Assembly (NCBI RefSeq): GCF_027925445.1
Contig: NZ_AP027149.1
Coordinates: forward strand, 2,554,501 to 2,618,500
DNA: 64,000 bases
Source of the DNA: Methylocystis bryophila
Lineage (GTDB): Bacteria > Pseudomonadota > Alphaproteobacteria > Rhizobiales > Beijerinckiaceae
Reading direction: 5' to 3'
The stretch's first letter is position 1, and every line of letters starts with the position of its first letter. This document shows positions 52,477-59,705 of this stretch, piece after piece. A model generated the notes under the pieces. That model saw only the letters and a program-made list of their open reading frames with translations. It was not told the DNA's origin and searched no databases. Made by a program: the position numbers and the translations under genes.

Positions 52477-53237
52477 CCGTGCATTTCATCGGCGCGGGTC
52501 CCGGCGCCGCCGATCTCTTGACGTTGCGCGGCCGCGATCTCATCGCGCGCTCGCCGGTCTGTCTCTATGCCGGCTCGCTCGTCCCGCAGGGCGTGCTCGC
52601 ATTTTGTCCGCAGGGCGCGCGCATCGTCGACACGGCGCCTCTGTCGCTCGACGCGATCCTCGCCGAGATGGAGAACGCGCACGCCCAAGGGATGGACGTG
52701 GCGCGGCTGCACTCTGGCGATCTCTCGATCTGGAGCGCTGCGGGAGAGCAAATGCGTCGTCTCGATCGCCTCGGCATTCCCTATACGATGACGCCGGGGG
52801 TTCCGGCCTTCGCCGCCGCCGCTGCAGCTCTGAAGCGCGAATTGACGCTGCCGGAGGTTGCGCAATCCTTGGTGCTGACTCGCACGAGTGGGCGCGCCTC
52901 GGCGATGCCGCCGACCGAAACCTTGGAGGTCTTCGCAAGATCCCGCGCGACGCTCGCGATCCATCTCTCGATCCATGCGCTCGCGCGCGTGGTCGCTGAG
53001 CTTACGCCACACTACGGCGCTGATTGTCCGGTCGCGATCGTTTTCCGCGCGTCGTGGCCCGATGAGCGCATCTTGCGCGCGACGTTGGGAAGGATAGAGG
53101 CGCTTGTCGCCGCGGAGCCGATGGAGCGCACCGCGCTCATTCTCGTCGGCGCCGCGCTTGCCGCTGAGGAATTCCGCGAAAGCGCATTGTATGACGCGGG
53201 CTACGACCGGCGCTTTCGGCCGCGGGGAGGGGATTAG
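52473..53237 (+). CDS. cobM: Precorrin-4 C11-methyltransferase CobM
   Basis: A 254-residue tetrapyrrole methylase. Motifs: VHFIGAGPGAADLLTLRG, VCLYAGSLVPQGVL, LHSGDLSIWSA, and PTETLEVFARSRATLAIHL. It methylates C11 of precorrin-4. It ends the co-directional overlapping run that starts at cobW and converges on the next gene, 26 nt away on the other strand. Confidence 0.93.
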   Translation: MTVHFIGAGPGAADLLTLRGRDLIARSPVCLYAGSLVPQGVLAFCPQGARIVDTAPLSLDAILAEMENAHAQGMDVARLHSGDLSIWSAAGEQMRRLDRLGIPYTMTPGVPAFAAAAAALKRELTLPEVAQSLVLTRTSGRASAMPPTETLEVFARSRATLAIHLSIHALARVVAELTPHYGADCPVAIVFRASWPDERILRATLGRIEALVAAEPMERTALILVGAALAAEEFRESALYDAGYDRRFRPRGGD

Positions 53238-53262
53238 GCGCGGCGCCTTCGAACGGCTATCC

Positions 53263-54609
53263 CTATTGGCGAAGCTGTTCCAGCTTTGCATAAATTTCGG
53301 CTAGCCTGGTCCTGGCGTCAATGTCCTGGAGCTGTTCGAGGGTCGTCTTCAAATCCCACAAAATTGCGTCGAGCTTCCATCGGGCGGCGCCTTCTCTTGC
53401 GACCTCTCTCGCCAGCTCAGCGGCTTTCCGCCAATCGCCGTCGTCGAAAGCGATCGTTAGCAGCGTGGCGCGGAGCCATTCGTCGGCGACCCCGAGACTC
53501 TTCGCGCGCTCGCAGGCGGCAATGACGATGTTCGAAACCGCATGCGCACGAGCGGCGTCCCCTTCGCCATTTCGCAGACGATAGAGCCGCGGCAAATTGC
53601 AGGAACAGTAATATTCGTTGAGATTGAGCTGCATGCCACGCTCATAGCTGTCAATGCATCTGTCGAGGTAAAATGATTTGTCGGCAGCTTTGGCGCCAGC
53701 GAAGAGCCGCTTGTACCTTCCACCCAATATTCCGAGCCTTTCAGGCGTGGGGCCGGACGCTGCGATCAGCGCTTCGAGCTTGGCGATCGCCTCGATAGGC
53801 TTCCCCGCGTTGGAGAGCGCAAAGGCCTCGAGCTCGCGCGCTTCTTCTTGTTCCCTGAATTCGTCGGGCAATTTCTCGATGAAGTTGCTTACCCATGTCC
53901 AATCGCCGGCGGTGTCGGCGCAGTCCTTCAGCATGCGCAACAGCGCCAGCGCGGTTGGCGACGTGACCGGCGGCGTCCAATATTTTGCGACGATTTGTTT
54001 CGCGGCCTCCATGCGGCCCGATGGAGGAAGGCTCCGGACCACGCGGATTTCTCCCTCGAAGGACGCGAAATCTCGCATCTGGTCCTTCATGGTCGAGGCG
54101 GCCGCAGGGTCGACATGCGTTGGATAGCCTCTGATCGAAGCATGCACGGGCGAGGAGCCTCCCGCGAGCGTCACGATCTTGCTCTTGATCGCCGCGACGA
54201 TCGTTTCCACCGTTGACTCGATGATTTCGCCTTCGGGGAGGGGATAACGCAGAGCACGCATCTGGGCGACGTCGAAAAGCGGTTTGGACCAATCGGCGGC
54301 GAGCAGCACGCAGCCTGTTCCCCGCGACGCCTGGCGCACGCCCACCTCGTAATAAACATTCCCATTGGGGATCGTCATGTCCGCGAGCACCAGATCGGCG
54401 AAATACAGCCGCTCGATCATCTGATTGATGATGAGGGCGCCGGTGTCTTGATCCGCGCGCACCGGCTCGTAGCCGAGCTCATTGATGATCGGCGCGAAAG
54501 CGCGATCCCAGAGCGCGTTGAAGTTGATCTCGGCCGGACCCTTGCCCGCCTCGGCCCCGGTGGGCTTGCGGCCATAGGGCATGATCATGAAGCAGAGCGG
54601 TCTCGGCAT
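53263..54609 (-). CDS. Deoxyribosyltransferase-like domain with TPR region (ASK/DUF4071-like)
   Basis: A 448-residue protein. The first 145 residues form a Rossmann-like fold of the nucleoside 2-deoxyribosyltransferase type: CFMIMPYGRK at the start and ADLVLADMTIPNGNVYYEVG, with the conserved Glu88 that is the nucleophile in true deoxyribosyltransferases. From about 200 to the end come helix-pair repeats (TPR-like, KLEALIAASGPTPERLGILG and LRATLLTIAFDDGDWRKAA). In animals a comparable domain plus TPR combination is found in the DUF4071 region of ASK kinases. There is no signal peptide. The ATG at 54609 has a GAAGGAA site. It is the last gene of a three-gene operon. Confidence 0.7.
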   Translation of the reverse strand: MPRPLCFMIMPYGRKPTGAEAGKGPAEINFNALWDRAFAPIINELGYEPVRADQDTGALIINQMIERLYFADLVLADMTIPNGNVYYEVGVRQASRGTGCVLLAADWSKPLFDVAQMRALRYPLPEGEIIESTVETIVAAIKSKIVTLAGGSSPVHASIRGYPTHVDPAAASTMKDQMRDFASFEGEIRVVRSLPPSGRMEAAKQIVAKYWTPPVTSPTALALLRMLKDCADTAGDWTWVSNFIEKLPDEFREQEEARELEAFALSNAGKPIEAIAKLEALIAASGPTPERLGILGGRYKRLFAGAKAADKSFYLDRCIDSYERGMQLNLNEYYCSCNLPRLYRLRNGEGDAARAHAVSNIVIAACERAKSLGVADEWLRATLLTIAFDDGDWRKAAELAREVAREGAARWKLDAILWDLKTTLEQLQDIDARTRLAEIYAKLEQLRQ

Positions 54610-54688
54610 GCCAAATTTCCTTCGTCAGATTTCAGGAGATTCAAAAAAGGCGAAAGGCCACAAATTTTTCTTGCCGCGCGTTCAGGCT

Positions 54689-55306
54689 TCAACCCCACAA
54701 GTCTCGCGTATCCAACCAGATCACGCGGCCGCCCTTTCGGCCCAGCTCTTCCATCATATGTTTCGTGCCTCCGGGGCCGTCGCCGGCCTGTCCGTCCCAA
54801 AGACAGATGAATTCGATCTCTCGTGCGCCGTAGGCTTCAGCGATCTCCAGCATCCAAATGTTGTTCTGTTCATAGGGATCACTCCCTGGGAGAGTCTCGC
54901 GCTCCCGCGGCAGGATATGCAGGGCGGCGCGCGCCTTGGCTGATAGGAAGCGCTCGCGCCAATTGTCACCGGCGAAGGCGACCGACTTCTCCAAAAACTG
55001 CGGCTCCTCAAAGGGGAGATACAACGAGAGCCGCGCCCCACGCGCCAGCGCCGCGTCGGCGAAGAGAAGATCCCCGCCGCAGGCGCCGCCGCAAATGGCG
55101 AGATCGCCCGCGCCGACCCCGACATCGTCCAGCGCCTGTCCGATCGCCTGTGCGGCGACGGCTTCCTTGTCGGGCGGAAAGCGCGGGACCTCCCGACCGG
55201 GCGCGTCGATCATATGTCCGCTGAACAGCGCCACCTTTCGCGGTGTTTGCGACGCTGTCTGCTCCAAGGCCAGGCTCCCGATCTTCGAGATAGTTTGCTT
55301 CGGCAT
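54689..55306 (-). CDS. SLOG-like Rossmann-fold protein
   Basis: A 205-residue protein I cannot name from a characterised family. The sequence VALFSGHMIDAPGR (first strand, residue 25-38) and LAICGGACGGDLLFADAAL (69-87) resemble SLOG domains, which bind or process nucleotide-derived ligands (LOG/DprA relatives). LSLYLPFEEPQFLEKSVAF follows. There is no membrane segment. The start ATG at 55306 gives the Rossmann strand near the N-terminus; a longer open frame upstream overlaps the patatin gene and was rejected. It lies 26 nt after the patatin gene and 79 nt before the transferase/TPR gene. Confidence 0.65.
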   Translation of the reverse strand: MPKQTISKIGSLALEQTASQTPRKVALFSGHMIDAPGREVPRFPPDKEAVAAQAIGQALDDVGVGAGDLAICGGACGGDLLFADAALARGARLSLYLPFEEPQFLEKSVAFAGDNWRERFLSAKARAALHILPRERETLPGSDPYEQNNIWMLEIAEAYGAREIEFICLWDGQAGDGPGGTKHMMEELGRKGGRVIWLDTRDLWG

Positions 55307-55332
55307 ATAACGCAGTCCGGCGCCGGCGCGAT

Positions 55333-56508
55333 TCACACCGTGGGAATATCGAAGGCGCTTGGAAAGTGGCCATCCGACACTTGCCTTTGCGCCGCCTTGC
55401 GCCCAATCGCCGCGAGCTCGTCCATGTTCGCGGGATTGTCCATCTGCGATATCTGCGCGAGCTTCTCGGGCGCCGCGTCTATGTCCAGCTCGCTCTTGAG
55501 CCATTTCGTGTCGAGCAGGGCGTCATAACGCGCATAGGTCGCAAGCTGCGGTCCCGACTGGCTGTCGAGCTTCATGTCGCCGACGGCGCGATCGATGGTC
55601 CAGGGCGTGACACAATGCGTCAGCCATTGCAGCAGCCCGTGGTTCTCGCGGGCGGAATCGTCCATGAGGGACTTCAGCGCCGACAGGCCTTGTCCTGCCG
55701 CAAATTTCTGTGGGCTGAATGGCTCCTTATACGTCCCGGTTCCAATGGAGATGAGCAGCAATTCGTCCTTGCCCGTTCGCCATTTGAAGCCGTGGCCTTG
55801 CAGGGCGGCGAGCATGAGCAATTGCAAGGCCGGATCATTGAAGGGGCTGACCCCGCCGTCGACGAAAACGCCCTCGACCACGGAGCCGTCGTGAGAGGAA
55901 ATCTTGATCTCCTCGGGCTCGAAATAGGTGGGGGCCGCCGTGCTCGCGCGAACCACTTGCGTCAGCTTCAAGGCCCCGTCTTGCGCCGCATAGCGGGCGC
56001 CCGGGCAATTCGTCAGCGGCCAAGGACTGCCGGTGTCGATCCGCTTGGTCATGATCATGAGGCCCGTTTTGACCCGGTCGCTCGAAAGCGTCGTGTCCGC
56101 GCCGAGCTGGGCGTTGAGCGCCTCTTGCAGAGGCTCGGCTGGAAATTTGGGCGAAAATATTCCTTCCAGCTTGGACTTCGTGAATCGGTTGAACAATCGG
56201 CTCACGAAACTGCCGCTCGGTTTGAAAACGCCTGCGCCGATCCCGTGATAGAGCGTCTTCAATTCCGCGACCGTCATGCCGCAGGCTAAGCCGGCGGCGA
56301 TGATCGATCCGGTCGACGTGCCGCCGATGAGATCGAAATAATCGCAAAGCAGCAGGCCGTCGTTCTTGTAGCGGGCGCGAAGCTTCGCCTCGATCGCTTC
56401 GAGAAACTCGAGCGTGAGCACGCCGCGGATGCCGCCGCCATCAAGCGACAGAATGCGTTTCGGCCCTCGGGCCGGGTCAAAGTGGTGCTCTCTCGTTGGC
56501 GAAGCCAT
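55333..56508 (-). CDS. Patatin-like phospholipase
   Basis: A 391-residue lipid acyl hydrolase. Oxyanion motif DGGGIRG (23-29), nucleophile elbow GTSTG with Ser65, and the Asp of the dyad in VDGGV (217-219). These are the marks of an active patatin, and the overall form resembles the short bacterial patatins that serve as effectors (for example CapV of CBASS). No signal peptide. The ATG at 56508 follows a GAGGAG site; upstream codons in the same frame overlap the divergent aminotransferase region and are shadow. It is first in a three-gene operon. Confidence 0.88.
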   Translation of the reverse strand: MASPTREHHFDPARGPKRILSLDGGGIRGVLTLEFLEAIEAKLRARYKNDGLLLCDYFDLIGGTSTGSIIAAGLACGMTVAELKTLYHGIGAGVFKPSGSFVSRLFNRFTKSKLEGIFSPKFPAEPLQEALNAQLGADTTLSSDRVKTGLMIMTKRIDTGSPWPLTNCPGARYAAQDGALKLTQVVRASTAAPTYFEPEEIKISSHDGSVVEGVFVDGGVSPFNDPALQLLMLAALQGHGFKWRTGKDELLLISIGTGTYKEPFSPQKFAAGQGLSALKSLMDDSARENHGLLQWLTHCVTPWTIDRAVGDMKLDSQSGPQLATYARYDALLDTKWLKSELDIDAAPEKLAQISQMDNPANMDELAAIGRKAAQRQVSDGHFPSAFDIPTV

Positions 56509-56706
56509 CCCTTGTCTCCTCAAATTTCTTCCAGTTGCGCGATGGGGTTCAAAAGGGCGATCGGGCCGGGTTTTCCACGGCGGAAGAAGAAGGATCGTCG
56601 AGTTTCGCGTCTCAGGCAAGACGGGGCTCCCGAGCGGCAGCGCTTCGTTCTGGTCGAGAGAGGCGCTATAGCCTCGAGCCGCCCTCGAAGCAGAAGGTCG
56701 AAACCC

Positions 56707-57894
56707 TTGCCGCCGCCCGTTCCTTCGCAAAGAGCCGCCGTCGCGCCCTTCATGGCGATGGATGTGTTGCGCGAGGCGCGCCGGCTCGAGCGCGAAGGGC
56801 GGCGCATCGTCCACATGGAGCTCGGCGAGCCGGGGGCGCCGACGCCACGCCGCATCCTCGACGCGGCCCAACGCGCTCTGGCTGCTGGCGCGCCCGGTTA
56901 TGGCGAGGCCGCCGGCGATCCGGCGCTGCGGACGCGCATCGCACGGCATTATCAGGAGTATTATGGCGTCGCGCTTTCGCCCGAGCGCGTGATGATCACG
57001 ACGGGCTCGTCTGGCGCCTTCCTCCTCGCCTTTCTCTCGGCCTTTGACATAGGCGCGCGCATCGGCGTCACGGCGCCCGGTTATCCGGCCTATCTCAACA
57101 TTCTCGAAGCTTTGGGGCTCGTTCCGGCGCCAATCGAGATCGGCGAGGAGACGCGCTTTGCGCCGACCGCTGCGTTGATCGAAGCGGCGCATCGCAAGGA
57201 GCGTCTCGACGGGCTCTTGCTGATGAGTCCCGCCAATCCCACGGGCACGATGATCGCTAGCGGGGAACTGGCCAGGATCGCGGCCTTCTGCGAGGAGGCG
57301 GGGGTCACCCTCGTAGCCGACGAAATCTATCACGGGCTCGAATATGAGGAGCGCGCCCCCACCGCCTTGCGCTTCTGGCGAGACGCGATCATCGTGAACT
57401 CCTTTTCCAAATATTACGCGATGACAGGTTGGCGGCTGGGCTGGATCGTCGCGCCCGAGAATCTCGCGCGGCCGATCGAACGGCTGCAGCAGTCGCTGGC
57501 AATTTGCGCGCCGACGCTCGCGCAACGCGTTGCGCTGGAGGCTTTTGAGGCGCGCGAGGAGCTGGAGGCGATTAAGGCGGGCTATGCGAAGAGCCGCGCG
57601 CTGCTGATCGAGCGCTTGCCGAAGATCGGCCTGCCGCGTTTCGCGCCCCCGGACGGGGCCTTCTACATCTATGCGGACGTGACGCATCTGACGCGGGATT
57701 CGGCGGCTCTCTGTGCCCGCATGCTGGCGGAGGCGGGTGTGGCCGCGACGCCCGGCGTCGATTTCGACCGTGCTCGGGGCGGGAGGACGCTACGGTTGTC
57801 TTACGCCGGCGGCGAGGCGGAGGTCGCGCAGGGGCTCGACCGCCTCGCCGACTGGCTGCGCAAAGACGCCCAAGCCGCGATCGCGGAGCGATGA
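56707..57894 (+). CDS. PLP-dependent aminotransferase, class I/II
   Basis: A 395-residue fold-type I aminotransferase. The PLP lysine lies in NSFSKYYAMTGWRLGW, the Asn-Pro motif in SPANPTGTMIASG, the Asp-x-x-Tyr in VADEIYHGLEYEE, and the terminal Arg in RLSYAGGEAEV. The substrate amino acid is not assigned. Start: TTG 56707, preceded by AGAAGG, gives the N-terminus PLPPPVPSQRAAVAPFMAMDV seen in relatives; ATG 56752 and 56758 are shorter alternatives. It is divergent from the patatin operon and not clearly linked to the cyclase downstream. Confidence 0.85.
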   Translation: MPPPVPSQRAAVAPFMAMDVLREARRLEREGRRIVHMELGEPGAPTPRRILDAAQRALAAGAPGYGEAAGDPALRTRIARHYQEYYGVALSPERVMITTGSSGAFLLAFLSAFDIGARIGVTAPGYPAYLNILEALGLVPAPIEIGEETRFAPTAALIEAAHRKERLDGLLLMSPANPTGTMIASGELARIAAFCEEAGVTLVADEIYHGLEYEERAPTALRFWRDAIIVNSFSKYYAMTGWRLGWIVAPENLARPIERLQQSLAICAPTLAQRVALEAFEAREELEAIKAGYAKSRALLIERLPKIGLPRFAPPDGAFYIYADVTHLTRDSAALCARMLAEAGVAATPGVDFDRARGGRTLRLSYAGGEAEVAQGLDRLADWLRKDAQAAIAER

Positions 57895-57962
57895 GCGCGA
57901 GCTTGTCAAGAACCCCTCTTTCGAGGATGCTCGCATCCGCTTTGAGGCTGCCCATTCTCTTC

Positions 57963-57989
57963 GGCCCGACCCGTCAGGGTGCTCGGGCC
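57963..57989 (+). other. Hairpin in the leader of the adenylate cyclase gene
   Basis: GGCCCGA and TCGGGCC (57963-57969, 57983-57989) pair perfectly, enclosing CCC-GTCA-GGG. It may be the terminator of the preceding aminotransferase (no T run) or a leader structure of the cyclase, whose ATG is 46 nt further on. Confidence 0.35.
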
Positions 57990-58034
57990 AGCAAGCTTCG
58001 CCCCTGGGAAGGACGCCGCCCTCGATGAAAAGCC

Positions 58035-59642
58035 ATGAAGCTTAAGACCCTCTTCGCCCTGTTTTTCTTGACGCTGCTGCTGTTTGCCGGCGCGAACCTG
58101 GTTCTCGCTTTCTTTCTGGGGGAGGCGGACAAGCAAAGAATTGAATCGGAGGCTCGCTCGGCGCAAATAACGACTCTTTCAGATGATCTAACGATTTCCT
58201 CCCAATGGGGGACGCGATTTGCGCGAGGATTCGTCGCGACCAAGGACCCCGTCAAGTGGCGCAATTACAATGAGCTCATGGATATTTTCGACGGAAAGAT
58301 CGCGAGACCGGCGGAATATGGCTGGGAATATTGGGATCTCGTGGGAGCTAATATTTTGGCGGAACCGGCAAGTGACAAGCAAGGAGCTGTTTCACTCGAT
58401 AGTAAATTCTTGCAGCTGGACTTGACGATTGAAGAGTTCAATATTCTGAAGAAAGCCGAGGATCTCATATTAAAAATGACGATGGCGGAGCGACGCGCCA
58501 TGCACGCCGCCATCGGCGAGTTCGACGATGGAACCGGCGTCTACATAAAAAAAGGAAAGCCGGATATGGCTCTGGCGGACAAGTTGCTGTACGGAGAGGG
58601 TTATTTGAAAGACAATGGCGAGCTAAGCAAGCTCGTTTATGATCTCAAAACGAGGGTGCGGGAGAGATTTAGGAACATTCTTAATCAAAATGAGCAATTC
58701 GCGTCTCAGCTCATCAAAACAAACATTTACCTTGGTGGGGCGCTATTTTTGATTGTTGTTGCATATATGATTGTCTTGCAAAAATATTTTTTTCAGCGGA
58801 CAGGGCGATTGTTGCGCGCCGTCAAGGAGATCAGCAAGGGCAATCTGGACGTAGAAATGTCTGTCGCTGGAAGCGACGAGATTGGCGAGTTGGCTGCGGC
58901 CATTGGCTCCATGACCAAGAATTTGAAATGCGCGTTTGAGTCGCTGAAGGAGAAGATATCAATTTCGGAAAAAACCGCTCTTGAATTGGACAATGAGAGA
59001 ATGCGCTCGGAGAAGCTTTTACATAATATTCTTCCCGCCACGATCGCGCAGAGGCTCCAAGGCGGAGAAGAGGTCATCGCGGAGGTTTTTCCAGAGGTTA
59101 CCGTGTTTTTCTCTGATATCGTTGGATTCACGGAGCTATCCGCAAGGTTGGGTCCCCATGAAACAGTCAATTTATTGAACGTGCTTTTCGGCAAGTTCGA
59201 CGATTTGAGCGAAAAGCACGGCGTCGAGAAAATAAAAACCATCGGCGACAGCTATATGGTCGTCGGCGGCATTCCCAATCGCGATGCGCTACACTGCCAG
59301 CATGTTGCGGAGTTTGCGCTGGAGGCGATCGCCTTCGTCAAGAATTTCTCTTCCATCTATCCCTGCGCAATAGAGATGAGGATGGGCATTCACACCGGCA
59401 CGGTGGCGGCAGGCGTCCTCGGCAAGAAGAAGTTCTCGTACGATCTATGGGGTGACGTCGTAAATCTCGCCAGCCGCTATGAAAATTCCTCTACTCCCAA
59501 TGAAATACAGGTCTCTGAGTCGGTAAAAATTCGCCTGGCCGATGACTTTCTTTTCTCGGAAGGATTCAACGTCGAGTTGAAGGGAAAAGGGATTGTTCCC
59601 TGCTTTTATCTGTTGGGCAAGAAGACGACAGGCCACGCATAA
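58035..59642 (+). CDS. Membrane-bound class III adenylate cyclase
   Basis: A 535-residue protein: membrane segment (7-28), an extracytoplasmic domain of about 200 residues, second segment (231-250), HAMP linker (about 251-305), and a catalytic class III cyclase domain (about 345-520). Metal-binding Asp361 (FFSDIVGFTE) and Asp405 (IGD), adenine-recognition Lys401 (EKIKTIGD) and Asp470 (YDLWGD), and transition-state Asn477/Arg481 are intact, so ATP rather than GTP is the expected substrate. The gene is AT-richer than its neighbours. The signal sensed by the periplasmic domain is unknown. Confidence 0.9.
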   Translation: MKLKTLFALFFLTLLLFAGANLVLAFFLGEADKQRIESEARSAQITTLSDDLTISSQWGTRFARGFVATKDPVKWRNYNELMDIFDGKIARPAEYGWEYWDLVGANILAEPASDKQGAVSLDSKFLQLDLTIEEFNILKKAEDLILKMTMAERRAMHAAIGEFDDGTGVYIKKGKPDMALADKLLYGEGYLKDNGELSKLVYDLKTRVRERFRNILNQNEQFASQLIKTNIYLGGALFLIVVAYMIVLQKYFFQRTGRLLRAVKEISKGNLDVEMSVAGSDEIGELAAAIGSMTKNLKCAFESLKEKISISEKTALELDNERMRSEKLLHNILPATIAQRLQGGEEVIAEVFPEVTVFFSDIVGFTELSARLGPHETVNLLNVLFGKFDDLSEKHGVEKIKTIGDSYMVVGGIPNRDALHCQHVAEFALEAIAFVKNFSSIYPCAIEMRMGIHTGTVAAGVLGKKKFSYDLWGDVVNLASRYENSSTPNEIQVSESVKIRLADDFLFSEGFNVELKGKGIVPCFYLLGKKTTGHA

Positions 59643-59657
59643 AGCGAAGCTGACGCC

Positions 59658-59683
59658 CGCGGTCCCAACCTGGCGGGACCGCG
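59658..59683. terminator. Hairpin between the cyclase and rne
   Basis: A perfect 9-bp stem (CGCGGTCCC / GGGACCGCG) with loop AACCTGGC lies 15 nt after the cyclase stop and 22 nt before the end of rne on the other strand. AGTTCTTCT follows on the plus side; no true T run. It is likely a bidirectional terminator. Confidence 0.55.
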
Positions 59684-59705
59684 AGCTGAGTTCTTCTACA
59701 GCGGT

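Noticed and set aside
53263..56508. Standard CBASS operon
   Set aside because: A patatin is present, but no CD-NTase or cap-type ubiquitin/HORMA/TRIP13 gene is found.
56509..57687. 393-codon N-terminal extension of the patatin frame
   Set aside because: It is antisense to the aminotransferase; the patatin has a GAGGAG site and a normal N-terminus at 56508.
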